In this document: positions 1 through 8,959 of the stretch, one piece after another
How positions within the stretch are numbered: position 1 is the first letter of the stretch
Layout: each line of letters opens with the position of its first letter
Assembly: GCA_020216845.1 (NCBI GenBank)
Contig: JAIWNK010000052.1
Span: 1-10,000, forward strand
Length of the DNA stretch: 10,000 nucleotides
Direction: 5' to 3'
Source: Anaerolinea sp.
GTDB lineage: Bacteria > Chloroflexota > Anaerolineae > Anaerolineales > Anaerolineaceae
Made by a program: the position numbers and the translations under genes
Notes under the pieces: model-generated
Seen by the model: only the letters and a program-made list of their open reading frames with translations
Told to the model about the DNA's origin: nothing
Database searches by the model: none

Positions 1-2167
1 AGAAAAAAGCCGGCAGCTTGTCAACGAAATTTTGCACCGAATGCCCAACCCGCCGCAAGCGCTCACCGAACTAATCATCAGCCGGGCAGATGGCAACCCG
101 TTATACATCGCCGAAATGGTGCGTGTTTTGATTGAAGATGGCGTCATCTTGTGCGATGAAGATAAATGGAAACTGGTTCCCGAACGATTGCTACAAGTGC
201 ACCTGCCCACCTCACTCACCGGCATTGTACAAGCACGTCTCGATGCCCTGCCAGGTTCAGAACGTCAGGTGTTACAAAAAGCTGCCATCATTGGCCGCAC
301 CTTTTGGGATTCTGCCCTGTTTACGCTGCTAAACGATCAACCCTCCGAATCCATTGCCGATTTGCTTTCTCGTCTGCGTGAGCGTGGCCTCTTGACTCTT
401 GCAAACACGTCCAGCCTGCCCAATAGCCATGAATATCATTTTCAAAGCACCATCCTACACGAAGTGACGTACGAATCGGTGCTGAAACGTCAGCGCCGCG
501 CCGATCATCAACAAATTGCCGAATGGCTTGTGCAAAACAGCGGTGAACATGCCAATGCGTTATCCGTCACAATTGCCGAACATTTCGAACGGGCTGAAAA
601 TTTCGCTGAAGCAGCCAAATGGTATCAACGTGCCGCAAAACGCACCGCCCAACAATATGCCAGCAACGAAACATTGCGTCTGCTAGAGCGCGCCCTATCC
701 CTTACCCCAGCCGAAGATTTGCAAACCCGCTATGAATTGCTGTACGACCAGGCTATTCAACGTGAACAGCAAGCACAACGCAAAAGCCAACAAGCCTGCC
801 TGGAAGCGCTCCAGGCAGCCGCTGCTGCCCTGCAAGCGCAACATCCGCCGACGCGCGGTCAGCCGGTTCCCCTCGCCGAAGCAGCCCTCTTTCAAGCGCG
901 TTTTGAAAACGACATTGGCAATTACACCAATGCCATCCGCAACGCCCAAACGGCCATCAGTCTTGCTCGTCAAGCTGCCAACGGCGTTGAACAAGCTCAA
1001 GCCTTCCTTGTTTGGGGCGAGGCGCTCACCCGCCAAGGCGATTATAACAATGCTCACTTCCAACTCCAACAAGCCTTGCGCCTCAGCCGTCACCATGGTC
1101 TACCCAACGTTGAGGCCACCACGCTGCGCATCCTCGGCAACATTTTGCTCGATCAGGGGCTCTATTCGGAAGCCATTGTTGCCTATCAACATTCTCTATC
1201 CGTTTCACAACAAATTGGCGATCGCTGGAACGAATGTTGGGTGTTGAACGACCTTGGCCTGGCGCTTTACTATCAGGGCGAAATCGTTCAATCTCAAACC
1301 ATGCTACAGCAAGCCATTCAGGATAGCCATGCCATCGGCAACCAAAAATGTGAAGCCTACGCCCTCGGCAACCTGGGCGACCTTTCCAGCCGTCAGGGAG
1401 AATACACGCTGAGCCGCGGCCTTCATCAACGTTCGCTGCTCATCTGTCAAACCATCAGCGATCGGTTGGGCGAAGCCATGGCACTTTGCAACCTGGGCGC
1501 GCTCTATGATCACTATGGCGCAAGCGAAGAAGCCTATCACTATTTACAGCGCGCTCACAGCCTGCATGTACAAATTGGCAACCGCAGCGGTGAAGGCGAA
1601 ACGCTTGCTGCACTCAGCCTGTGGGCCTACCGGCGCGGCGACCTGGTCAACGCCCTCGATTACAATCAGCGCGCCCTGGATATCAGCCAACCCGGCAATG
1701 ATCGCAACCTGCTTGCAACCATCTTTACCTGGCGCGGTCATATCTACCTGGCCCAAGACGATTTAGCCAATGCACAAAGCGCCTATGAACACGCCCTCAT
1801 GCTGCGTCGTGAGCTCAGTCACCTGGCCCGCACAGCCGAGCCCCTCGCCGGCCTGGTGCGCATCGCTCAGCGCAGCGCCGAGCCAATAGACGCACTCGAT
1901 CTTGTGGAAGAAATTTTAGCCCTCCCCAACCAAATCGTCCTGATCAACAACGAAGACCCGTTCAACATTTACCTGGCCTGCATTGAAACCCTCCTGCCAC
2001 ACAGCTCAGCCCGCGCCCATGCCCTGCTTGCTCAGGTTGGGCTCTGGCTCAATCAACGCTCCGCCCGCATCGCCGATGACCGTCTGCGTCGGCTTTACCT
2101 CTCTATGCCTGCACATCGCAGACTATTGGAACTCCTCGCCAGCTCAACCCCATCTCACCCCCATTGA
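1..2167 (+). CDS. Cyclase/STAND-type ATPase-TPR regulatory protein, C-terminal part (5' end outside window)
   Basis: This is the C-terminal part of a large signalling ATPase with TPRs. The frame is open back to base 2, so the first in-frame start-like codon (TTG at 32) is probably not the real start. The 721 visible residues align from their first residue with residue 481 onward of the next gene; I count about 28 identities in the first 50 positions. Roughly 480 residues, probably cyclase and P-loop domains, would lie upstream if the architectures match. Visible residues 1-110 are the end of the ATPase module (DGNPLYIAEM, then [14 protein letters not shown]). Residues 140-250 form a helical linker containing VLKRQRR. 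Residues about 292-611 hold eight TPR-like units spaced exactly 40 residues apart (turn positions 306, 346, 386, 426, 466, 506, 546, 586). TPRs usually bind proteins; the ligand is unknown. No signal peptide or membrane segment is seen. An N-terminal cyclase domain is inferred only from the paralogue. Confidence 0.88.
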   Translation, partial: EKSRQLVNEILHRMPNPPQALTELIISRADGNPLYIAEMVRVLIEDGVILCDEDKWKLVPERLLQVHLPTSLTGIVQARLDALPGSERQVLQKAAIIGRTFWDSALFTLLNDQPSESIADLLSRLRERGLLTLANTSSLPNSHEYHFQSTILHEVTYESVLKRQRRADHQQIAEWLVQNSGEHANALSVTIAEHFERAENFAEAAKWYQRAAKRTAQQYASNETLRLLERALSLTPAEDLQTRYELLYDQAIQREQQAQRKSQQACLEALQAAAAALQAQHPPTRGQPVPLAEAALFQARFENDIGNYTNAIRNAQTAISLARQAANGVEQAQAFLVWGEALTRQGDYNNAHFQLQQALRLSRHHGLPNVEATTLRILGNILLDQGLYSEAIVAYQHSLSVSQQIGDRWNECWVLNDLGLALYYQGEIVQSQTMLQQAIQDSHAIGNQKCEAYALGNLGDLSSRQGEYTLSRGLHQRSLLICQTISDRLGEAMALCNLGALYDHYGASEEAYHYLQRAHSLHVQIGNRSGEGETLAALSLWAYRRGDLVNALDYNQRALDISQPGNDRNLLATIFTWRGHIYLAQDDLANAQSAYEHALMLRRELSHLARTAEPLAGLVRIAQRSAEPIDALDLVEEILALPNQIVLINNEDPFNIYLACIETLLPHSSARAHALLAQVGLWLNQRSARIADDRLRRLYLSMPAHRRLLELLASSTPSHPH

Positions 2168-2170
2168 GGA
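2166..2170 (+). promoter_or_regulatory. Ribosome binding site of the second cyclase gene
   Basis: GAGGA lies 4 nt before the ATG at 2175 and overlaps the TGA stop (2165-2167) of the preceding gene. It decides the start: the open frame extends back to 1983 inside the upstream gene, but this ATG has the ribosome site and begins the coiled-coil segment that commonly precedes such cyclase domains. The overlap suggests translational coupling of the two paralogues. Confidence 0.7.
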
Positions 2171-2174
2171 CACC

Positions 2175-5100
2175 ATGGACGAACGCGAAAAAATTGAGCA
2201 AACCATCCGCAGCCTGGAAGCTCAACGTGCCCTTCTTGGCAACACGGTCGTGGAAACGGCACTGGCGCCCCTGCGCGAAAAACTGGCCGCCTTGCAACTC
2301 GTCAGCGAACAACAACGCAAACACGTTACCATCTTGTTCGCAGATGTATCCAGTTTTACCGCCTCTGCCGAACAAATGGATGCAGAAGACCTGAACAACA
2401 TCATGAACAATCTGTGGGCACAGCTCGATCGGATTGTCATTGAACACGGTGGAAGAATTGATAAACATATTGGTGACGCGCTCATGGCCCTTTGGGGCGT
2501 TGAAGCCACCAAAGAAGATGACGTTGAACGCGCCATTCTGGCGGCATTAGCCATGCAAGCCGCGGCCGAGCAAATGGCCAAAAGCATCAATCTACCTGAA
2601 ACAGGGCCCCTTTCCCCTGAGCAAAGCGCCCTATTCAAGATTCGCGTTGGCGTGCACACCGGGCCGGTTGTACTGGGTAAGGTGGGCACACAGGGCGAAT
2701 TTACTGCCATGGGCAACGCAGTCAACATTGCCAGCCGCTTAGAACACGCCGCCCCAATCGGCGGGGTGCTCGTCTCGCACGACACCTACCGACACGTGCA
2801 AGGCGTATTCAACGTGCGCAAACTACCTCCCTTGACGCTCAAAGGCAAAAGCGAACCCATCCTTGCCTACCTGATATTAAGCGCCAAACCACGCGCCTTC
2901 CGCATCCCGTTGCGCGGCGTAGAAGGCATTGAAACCCACACCATCGGTCAGGAAGAACAACTGAACACCCTGTTGCAAAACTGGGGCGAGGTGCTTTCCA
3001 CTCGTCACATGCGCATGCTCACCATCATCGGTGATGCTGGCATGGGCAAAAGCCGTCTGATGGATGATTTGCGCAATCAAATGGAATTTAGCAGCGAATC
3101 ATTCCGCTTCTTCGAAGGCCGCAGCACACCGCAAACGCGCAACATCGCCTACGGTCTGATCCGCGATATCTTCGAAAACCGTTTTCTCATCCAGGATAGT
3201 GATCGCTCTGACACCATTCTGCAAAAGCTGGAAACGGGTCTGCAAGAATTCATACAGGATCAACCGATTGAAAAAGCGCACCTGATGGGTGCCTTGCTTG
3301 GTTACGACCTGACCAACAGCCCATTGATTGGCAAAATCTTGTCAGACACACAACAAATCCGTGAACGCGGCCTGCGAGCCATTCAGGAATTTTTCAGTCG
3401 CGTCTGTCAGCAACGCCCGGCTGCCCTCTTCCTCGATAACATTCAATGGGCCGACCAAAACTCGCTTGAGCTACTGCAAAGCCTGGCCAACGTCATGCAG
3501 CCATTGCCGTTCTTCGTTGTCTGCGCAGCCCGCCCCAGTCTGTTCGAATTTCTGCCCAATTGGGGCGAAAGCTTGCCCGCGCACACGCAGCTGATACTTG
3601 CACCACTCGACGCCGACAAAGCGCGTCAGCTCGTCAAAGACATCTTGCGCCGCGTTCCCGAAATTCCCGATGCGCTGATTGAGACCATTGTCAACCGCTC
3701 CGATGGCAACCCCTACTACATCGAAGAGCTAATCAAAATGTTGATTGACGATGGCGTCATCGTGCCGGGCAGCCTGGAATGGCACATTGAAACGCAAAAG
3801 CTAACCGACCTTCGCATTCCTCAGACGCTGACCGGCGTCATTCAAGCCCGTCTCGACGCCCTGCCACGCCCCGAACGCGATTTGCTGCAAAAGGCAGCCG
3901 TCGTTGGGCGCGTCTTTTGGGAAAGTTTGCTGATCAGCATGAACGCTGGTCAAACCACCCCAGACCCCGCTATCCAACGCCAACTACTCCAAGCACTGCA
4001 AGCGCGCGAGCTCATCTTCCAACGCAAAGTCTCAACCTTCAGTCACACATCCGAATACATCTTCAAGAATCACATTCTCCAAGAAGTCACCTATCAACAA
4101 GTGTTGAAACGTCAGCGACGCATCTATCATGAACAGATCGCCAACTGGCTGATTGCACAAAGCGGTGAACGTGCGGATGAATATGCCGCACTGATCGCCG
4201 AACACTTTGAACAAGCCGAAAACCTCGCCCATGCCGCCGAATGGTACAAACACGCCGGTCAACGCGCCGCCGTCCAATTCGCCAACCAGGATGCGTTGCG
4301 TCTCTTGCAACGCGCCCTTGAGCTCTTCCCCGCCAACGCCCTGCAATCGCGCGCCTCCTGCCTGTTGACGCGCATCAACATCTACGACTTGTTGGGCAAG
4401 CGCACCGAACAAGCCGCAGACCTGGAAACCTTAGGCCAATTGGCCGAAGCACTTGGGCAAGATGAGTTGCGCGCCGAAGTCTGTTTGCTGTGCGCCCAAT
4501 ATGCCCAAACCGTTGGCAATTACACCGAAAGCCAACAACTAGCCCTGCGCACGCTCGACTTGATTCAATCCGCTCCCCCCAGTCGCCTGAATGCACAGGC
4601 GCACCTGCTGCTTGGCCTGATTGCCATGCGTCAGGAGAATATGCCCAAAGCCCAGCAAGAATACCAATGCGCCCTGGACCTTGCCCGCCGTCTACAACTA
4701 CCCAGCCTGGAAGCGCATAGCCTGCGCAGCTTGAGCAATCTGCTCAGATTCGAACAGCCGGCAACCGCTCAACAATATCAGGAACAGGCAAATTCCATCT
4801 TCGAAACCATTGGCGATCTGCGCGGCAAAGTAATGACCTCGCTCAGCCTGGCAGTTACACTCAGCATCCAAAATAAAATAGAAGCCGCCCGCGCCCGTTA
4901 CCAATCGAGCATTCAGCTTTGCCAACAAATTGGCGATGTCGGCACCGAAATGAACTTATTCAACAATCTCGCCACCGTCGAATCCCAACTCGGCAATTAC
5001 GATCAGGCCATTCAGAGTTTTGAGCATTCGCTTGCTATCGCTCGGCGCATTGACAGCACGTACAACATCATCATTACGCTCGGCAACCTCAGTTCCACCT

Positions 5101-5879
5101 ATCATCAATTGGGTGACTACCCCAAGGCACTTGCCAAGGCCCAAGAATGGCTGCAATACTGCCAGAATATGAACGACCTGCGCGGCGTTGCCTGGGCCTG
5201 TAATGGAGCTGCTCGGCTCTTGATTGATTTGGGGCAATTTGAACAGGCCGCTAGACTTCTACAACGTTCGCAACACCTCTTCACTGAAAACGACAACCCC
5301 AATGGCTTGCTGGAAACAGATATCTTACAAATGCGCCTGTTCTGGACTGCCGAAGACTGGCCAAATGCAATTCAAAAAGCCCAAGAAATCTTTACAAATT
5401 CCAACAAGCTGATTCAAAAAACATTGCTATACTGGGTGCATTGGATGCTCGGCGATGCTCATCGGCGGCAAGGAAATTTTCAGGCTGCCCTTTCAGCCTA
5501 CCATCAGGCTGCGCAAAGTCCAGAACAGCATTTCAACAGCTTGTTACCACATCAGGCTGGACTGCTGCTGCTCTATGCCCAACAGGGAGAGACCGACAAA
5601 GCCCATCGGCTTCTGCAAGAATCACTGCCCCTGCTTGAACATCATGATTTTGAGCTCCCACAACTATGGATGATGGCATGTTGCGCCGATGCCCTCTTTG
5701 CGCTCGGAGACCCGCGCGCCGTTGAAATGTGCGCCCGCGCCCAACAAACATTACAGGAGAAAGCCGCCCTTCTGAACGACCCTCTCCTGCAAGATACCTA
5801 CCTCAACGCAATTGCTCTGCACCGCCGCATACGAGCGGGCAAATTTCCACTGACGGGCTCAATTGCTCAGGCGCAGTAA
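2175..5879 (+). CDS. Class III adenylate cyclase-STAND/AAA ATPase-TPR protein (soluble adenylyl cyclase-like)
   Basis: This 1234-residue protein probably makes cAMP in the cytoplasm under control of an ATPase and TPR sensor region. Residues 1-45 look like a coiled coil. Residues about 50-235 are a class III cyclase domain: metal-binding D57 (LFADVSSFT) and D101 ([12 protein letters not shown]), purine-selecting K97 and T177, and transition-state N184 and R188 ([10 protein letters not shown]). Lys plus Thr is the class IIIb pattern, the group that includes bicarbonate-responsive cyclases. Residues 250-530 are the ATPase module: Walker A GDAGMGKS at 286-293 and Walker B-like [11 protein letters not shown] at 417-427, with Asn instead of Asp/Glu after D421. 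A winged-helix-like part (about 545-600) and a helical linker with VLKRQRR (643-649) follow, then about nine TPR-like units (765-1150), mostly 40 residues apart. No signal peptide or membrane helix is seen. It is co-transcribed with its upstream paralogue. Cyclase fold and ATPase are clear; cAMP as product and the input signal are inferred. Confidence 0.93.
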   Translation: MDEREKIEQTIRSLEAQRALLGNTVVETALAPLREKLAALQLVSEQQRKHVTILFADVSSFTASAEQMDAEDLNNIMNNLWAQLDRIVIEHGGRIDKHIGDALMALWGVEATKEDDVERAILAALAMQAAAEQMAKSINLPETGPLSPEQSALFKIRVGVHTGPVVLGKVGTQGEFTAMGNAVNIASRLEHAAPIGGVLVSHDTYRHVQGVFNVRKLPPLTLKGKSEPILAYLILSAKPRAFRIPLRGVEGIETHTIGQEEQLNTLLQNWGEVLSTRHMRMLTIIGDAGMGKSRLMDDLRNQMEFSSESFRFFEGRSTPQTRNIAYGLIRDIFENRFLIQDSDRSDTILQKLETGLQEFIQDQPIEKAHLMGALLGYDLTNSPLIGKILSDTQQIRERGLRAIQEFFSRVCQQRPAALFLDNIQWADQNSLELLQSLANVMQPLPFFVVCAARPSLFEFLPNWGESLPAHTQLILAPLDADKARQLVKDILRRVPEIPDALIETIVNRSDGNPYYIEELIKMLIDDGVIVPGSLEWHIETQKLTDLRIPQTLTGVIQARLDALPRPERDLLQKAAVVGRVFWESLLISMNAGQTTPDPAIQRQLLQALQARELIFQRKVSTFSHTSEYIFKNHILQEVTYQQVLKRQRRIYHEQIANWLIAQSGERADEYAALIAEHFEQAENLAHAAEWYKHAGQRAAVQFANQDALRLLQRALELFPANALQSRASCLLTRINIYDLLGKRTEQAADLETLGQLAEALGQDELRAEVCLLCAQYAQTVGNYTESQQLALRTLDLIQSAPPSRLNAQAHLLLGLIAMRQENMPKAQQEYQCALDLARRLQLPSLEAHSLRSLSNLLRFEQPATAQQYQEQANSIFETIGDLRGKVMTSLSLAVTLSIQNKIEAARARYQSSIQLCQQIGDVGTEMNLFNNLATVESQLGNYDQAIQSFEHSLAIARRIDSTYNIIITLGNLSSTYHQLGDYPKALAKAQEWLQYCQNMNDLRGVAWACNGAARLLIDLGQFEQAARLLQRSQHLFTENDNPNGLLETDILQMRLFWTAEDWPNAIQKAQEIFTNSNKLIQKTLLYWVHWMLGDAHRRQGNFQAALSAYHQAAQSPEQHFNSLLPHQAGLLLLYAQQGETDKAHRLLQESLPLLEHHDFELPQLWMMACCADALFALGDPRAVEMCARAQQTLQEKAALLNDPLLQDTYLNAIALHRRIRAGKFPLTGSIAQAQ

Positions 5880-6907
5880 TGCACCCCGCTCAACCCACGC
5901 AACCGCTCCGCCGCGGTTTCGGGGGTCAAATCGCGCTGCGGCATTCCCAACATCTCAAACCCCACCATAAACTTGCGCACCGTTGCCGAGCGCAACAAAG
6001 GCGGGTAAAAATGCAGATGAAAATGCCAGCCAGGGTAGCTTCCCCCATCACACGGCGTTTGATGAAAGCCCATCGAATAGGGGAAGGAAATCTCAAACAA
6101 ATTATCATATCGAATCGTTACCTGCCGCAACACATCCGCCAACGCCAGGCGCTCTTCTGCACTCAGCTCAGGCAGACTGCCCATGTGTCGGTGCGCCACA
6201 ACCAACATTTCAAACGGCCAAACGGCCCAAAATGGCACCAAAGCGGTAAAGTGTTCATTGGCCGCCACAATCCGTCGCCCATCCGCTTGCTCTGCGCGCA
6301 ACACATCACACAACAAGCACCGCCCCGTCTCACGCAAATAGGCCTCTTGCCGCTCTGCTTCAGCTGCCGGCTCGTTCGGCACATGCCCGGTTGCCCAAAT
6401 TTGGCTATGAGGATGCGGATTCGAACAGCCCATCATGGCACCTTTGTTTTCAAACACCTGCACATAGCCAATTTCATCCAGGGCGCTCAACTCCGCCGTC
6501 TGATCGCTCCAGGTGCGCAGCACCGCTTCCACCTCCGTCACCGAAAGCTGCGGTAAGGTCAGGTCGTGACGCGGCGAAAAACACACCACCCGACAAATGC
6601 CCGTCTCTTGCTCCGCCCGGAAAAGCGGGTTGGGCTGTTCATTGCCCGGCTGTATCTCGCCCGCTCGCAGCAAGGCCGGAAAGTCATTGTCGAACACAAA
6701 TGTGCCCGTATATGCCTCATTGCGCACCCCCGAAACACGTTGATTGCCCGGGCAAAGCGTGCAGGTCGGGTCATAAGCCGGAATTTCAACCACCGCTGCT
6801 TTCTCCACCTGCCCCAACCAGGGACGGCGGGCGCGGTGCGGCGAAACCAACACCCATTGCCCATTCAAGGGATTGAACCGCCGATGCGGTTGATCGAAAT
6901 TGACCAT
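5867..6907 (-). CDS. galT: Galactose-1-phosphate uridylyltransferase
   Basis: This enzyme exchanges UDP between UDP-glucose and galactose-1-phosphate, giving UDP-galactose and glucose-1-phosphate in the Leloir pathway in the cytoplasm. The 346 residues nearly match the 348 of Escherichia coli GalT. The active-site motif [10 protein letters not shown] contains H167, the expected uridylylated nucleophile. Zinc ligands are C49 and C52 (CTLC), H114 (FSPRHDLTL) and H165. The second metal site is kept in H282 (GFHQTP), H297 and H299 ([20 protein letters not shown]). The block from [17 protein letters not shown] through QRDLT is nearly the same as in enterobacterial GalT. The frame is open upstream to 6997, but the ATG at 6907 has a GAGGAG 8 nt before it and gives the family's usual N-terminus. 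It is the last gene of the operon, starting 4 nt after the GH42 stop, and its 3' end overlaps the convergent cyclase gene by 13 bp. Confidence 0.97.
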   Translation of the reverse strand: MVNFDQPHRRFNPLNGQWVLVSPHRARRPWLGQVEKAAVVEIPAYDPTCTLCPGNQRVSGVRNEAYTGTFVFDNDFPALLRAGEIQPGNEQPNPLFRAEQETGICRVVCFSPRHDLTLPQLSVTEVEAVLRTWSDQTAELSALDEIGYVQVFENKGAMMGCSNPHPHSQIWATGHVPNEPAAEAERQEAYLRETGRCLLCDVLRAEQADGRRIVAANEHFTALVPFWAVWPFEMLVVAHRHMGSLPELSAEERLALADVLRQVTIRYDNLFEISFPYSMGFHQTPCDGGSYPGWHFHLHFYPPLLRSATVRKFMVGFEMLGMPQRDLTPETAAERLRGLSGVHYCA

Positions 6908-6911
6908 TGCC

Positions 6912-8894
6912 TCAGCTCCTCGTTCCAAGTTTCGTAATTTCACACCCGGGCAGCTCAACCGTCCGTCCATCCAGCACCAACGTTCGAGCCGTCTCATTGA
7001 AATTCAGCACCACCCATTCACCATCCCGCTGTGCCGCCAACACCCCATCCGGCAAGTCCAGCGCCATCAGGCCCAACGCATTTGCCCACTGCCGCAACAG
7101 CGCTTCGAGCTGCGCAAACTGCGGGTACCAGCCCAGATACAACACCCGCCCGGCGCCCAGCGCATGTTCGGTCAACGCCGCTGCTCCAGCCAACGCGCCG
7201 TCACGATACCGCAACAACGCCAGCGTGCCCGGCTCAGGGCGCAAAGCCTCGGCCCACACAGCAGCCTCGTTCCCCTCCGGCAAACAGGTTCCGCTCAGCG
7301 CCATGCTAACCCCCGGCGGCAGCGAATGCCAGGCTGTCACCGTCGCCCCGGCCAAACTGCGCAACACCCCCGGCAGCGGCTCATCCGTGACAACATTCGA
7401 GGATGATTTCACCCCAGAGCGCACCCCCAACACCAACGTCGCCCCGGCGCGCACCGCCTGCTCCAAAGCCTGCGCCTGCTGCTGCGAAACCAAAAACGCA
7501 CCCGGCGCCAAAATCATTTCATAGCCGGTCAAGTCTGCATCATAGGGAATCAGGTCTGCTTCCAGCCCCAGGCGTTGCAACGCCCGCCACCAGGCAAAAC
7601 ACAACCGGCGGTAGTCAAAGCCTTTGCGATGTGGCTGAAGCTGAAATGCCCACAAATCCTCATACGAGTACAACAACGCAATTTTGGCCTGTTTGCGCTC
7701 TGCCGGCAGGTGCGGCAGTTCCTCGCGCAGCGCGTGCACCGCCTGCAACCCAATTGCCGGCGAAGCATCATGATTCAACAACCCGGAATGATGCTGCTCC
7801 TGCGCAAAACGACAGGCGCGCCAACGAAAATAGACTACCGCCTCCGCTCCGGCCAAAGCTGCGTGCCAGGTCCACAAACGCACCGCCGCCGGACGCACCC
7901 CCGGATTGTAGGTTGCCCAGTTAACATGGCCGCATTGCTGTTCCATCACCCAAAACGGGGCGCGTTTCGTCCCGTGCGTAATGGCATGGCAAAAGCCAGT
8001 AATATAAGGGTCGCCCACGTCATAAGCATACGTCGGACGTTGCTCCCACTCCGGATAGGCATAGGCGCTGTTCATCTCGGCAAAACCGGTCGGATACGAA
8101 TCCCAGGTTGCCAAATCAAGCGAGCGCGCCAGGTCGTGGTAATTCAAATCCGGAAAATCGCCCATGAAATTGGTCGTAAGCCGTCGCCCCGGCGTCAGCG
8201 GGCGCAACACATCCAATTGCAACTGCTGAAATGCCACAACCGAATCAGAAGAAAAGCGTTCATAATCCAGCACATGCGAAGGGTTGGCCTCAGTCACCGT
8301 CAAATGAGGCGGGTCAATCTCCTCCCAATCACCATAAGCCTGACTCCAAAACACCGTCCCCCAAGCCTCATTCAACGCTGCCAACGTGCCATAGCGCGCT
8401 TGCAGCCAACGCCGAAAAGCAGCTGCACAATGATCACAATAACAGCGCGCCGTATCATGACAACCGAACTCGTTATCAATCTGCCAGGCAATCACCGCCG
8501 GATGCTGCCCATAGCGCTGCCCCATCGCCCGCACAATCTGTTCGCTCAAGGTGCGGTAGATCGGTGCGTTCGAACAATAATGTCGCCGAGAGCCAAAAGC
8601 ACGCCGCCGCCCTTGTGCATCCACGGGCAACACATCCGGGTGCGCCCGCACCAACCAGGCCGGTGGCGTCGCCGTAGGTGTGCCCAGCACAACCTTCAAC
8701 CCTTCTGCTGCCAGGGTCTCAATTGCCCGATCCAACCAGCCCCAATCATACACGCCCGGCTGCGGTTCCATCTTTGCCCAGGCAAATTCGGCAATGCGCA
8801 CAATCGTCAATCCAGCCTGCCTCATCAGGCGCGCGTCTTGCGCCCAACGCTCTTCCGGCCAATGTTCCGGGTAATAACAAACCCCTAGCTGCAT
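6912..8894 (-). CDS. Glycoside hydrolase family 42 beta-galactosidase
   Basis: This retaining beta-galactosidase hydrolyses terminal beta-D-galactosides, releasing galactose; with no signal peptide visible it probably acts in the cytoplasm. The 660 residues fit the GH42 norm. It opens with the family's [13 protein letters not shown] segment. The (beta/alpha)8 barrel covers about 1-385, with acid/base E142 (WQIDNEFG) and nucleophile E318 ([12 protein letters not shown]), close to E141 and E312 of the Thermus A4 enzyme. The four-cysteine zinc cluster known from that enzyme is kept at C107, C151, C153 and C156 (CYCDHC). Residues about 400-605 form the trimerisation (glutamine amidotransferase-like) domain, and 610-660 a small C-terminal beta domain. 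A GTG at 8897 is also in frame, but the ATG at 8894 has better spacing (5 nt) from GAGGAG. It lies between a GH5 gene and galT, which suits supply of galactose to the Leloir pathway. Some GH42 enzymes prefer galacto-oligosaccharides or arabinosides to lactose; the sequence alone does not settle the substrate. Confidence 0.95.
   Translation of the reverse strand: MQLGVCYYPEHWPEERWAQDARLMRQAGLTIVRIAEFAWAKMEPQPGVYDWGWLDRAIETLAAEGLKVVLGTPTATPPAWLVRAHPDVLPVDAQGRRRAFGSRRHYCSNAPIYRTLSEQIVRAMGQRYGQHPAVIAWQIDNEFGCHDTARCYCDHCAAAFRRWLQARYGTLAALNEAWGTVFWSQAYGDWEEIDPPHLTVTEANPSHVLDYERFSSDSVVAFQQLQLDVLRPLTPGRRLTTNFMGDFPDLNYHDLARSLDLATWDSYPTGFAEMNSAYAYPEWEQRPTYAYDVGDPYITGFCHAITHGTKRAPFWVMEQQCGHVNWATYNPGVRPAAVRLWTWHAALAGAEAVVYFRWRACRFAQEQHHSGLLNHDASPAIGLQAVHALREELPHLPAERKQAKIALLYSYEDLWAFQLQPHRKGFDYRRLCFAWWRALQRLGLEADLIPYDADLTGYEMILAPGAFLVSQQQAQALEQAVRAGATLVLGVRSGVKSSSNVVTDEPLPGVLRSLAGATVTAWHSLPPGVSMALSGTCLPEGNEAAVWAEALRPEPGTLALLRYRDGALAGAAALTEHALGAGRVLYLGWYPQFAQLEALLRQWANALGLMALDLPDGVLAAQRDGEWVVLNFNETARTLVLDGRTVELPGCEITKLGTRS
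6916..6921 (-). promoter_or_regulatory. Ribosome binding site of galT
   Basis: On the minus strand this reads GAGGAG, 8 nt before the galT ATG at 6907. It lies inside the last codons of the GH42 gene, so ribosomes finishing GH42 can pass directly to galT. It supports the 6907 start over the longer open frame. Confidence 0.75.
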
Positions 8895-8899
8895 CACAA

Positions 8900-8905
8900 C
8901 TCCTC
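8900..8905 (-). promoter_or_regulatory. Ribosome binding site of the GH42 gene
   Basis: The minus strand reads GAGGAG, 5 nt before the ATG at 8894 and only 2 nt before the alternative GTG at 8897. The spacing favours the ATG. Confidence 0.75.
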
Positions 8906-8922
8906 ATCACAATAAAGATAGA

Positions 8923-8939
8923 TTGCTGTCAACCAGCAA
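8923..8939. repeat. Small perfect inverted repeat in the GH5-GH42 gap
   Basis: TTGCTG, a 5-nt spacer, then CAGCAA form a perfect 6-bp inverted repeat in the 65-bp gap between the GH5 and GH42 genes. It could be a weak mRNA hairpin or a short operator. No run of T follows on the minus strand, so it does not look like an intrinsic terminator. A chance occurrence is quite possible. Confidence 0.3.
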
Positions 8940-8959
8940 CCTTCACACCCAACAGCGCC

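Noticed and set aside
1218-1225. GCGATCGC octamer resembling the cyanobacterial HIP1 sequence
   Set aside because: I noticed only one copy, inside TPR codons that repeat a similar peptide (QIGDR). This gives no sign of the dense spread typical of HIP1 genomes.
1983-2174. 64-codon N-terminal extension of the second cyclase gene
   Set aside because: It overlaps the upstream paralogue's coding end in another frame, gives a Pro/Cys-rich sequence unlike the family, and the ATG at 2175 has its own ribosome binding site.
1-5879. Recent duplication or assembly artefact producing the two cyclase genes
   Set aside because: The paralogues differ at nearly half of the aligned residues and at many codon positions, which is too diverged for a recent copy or a misassembly.
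5840-5960. Intrinsic terminator at the convergent gene ends
   Set aside because: No GC-rich stem followed by a T-run was found on either strand; the region is coding on both sides.
5729-6556. 275-codon open frame on the + strand opposite galT
   Set aside because: Antisense to most of galT and into the cyclase gene end, with low-complexity basic composition and no family motif.
6908-6997. 30-codon N-terminal extension of galT
   Set aside because: It overlaps the end of GH42, is unlike known GalT N-termini and would make the protein longer than the usual size of about 348 residues.
7575-8888. 437-codon open frame on the + strand opposite the GH42 gene
   Set aside because: It lies wholly antisense to a gene with full GH42 motifs. 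Its translation is rich in Arg, Pro, His and Gln without recognisable domains, as expected for a shadow frame in GC-rich coding DNA.
8905-8932. Promoter on the minus strand upstream of GH42
   Set aside because: TTGACA is present (complement of 8927-8932), but the best -10-like hexamer (TATTGT) is only 13 nt away and the hexamer at 17 nt (TGATGA) is poor and overlaps the ribosome site. Kept only as part of a low-interest finding.
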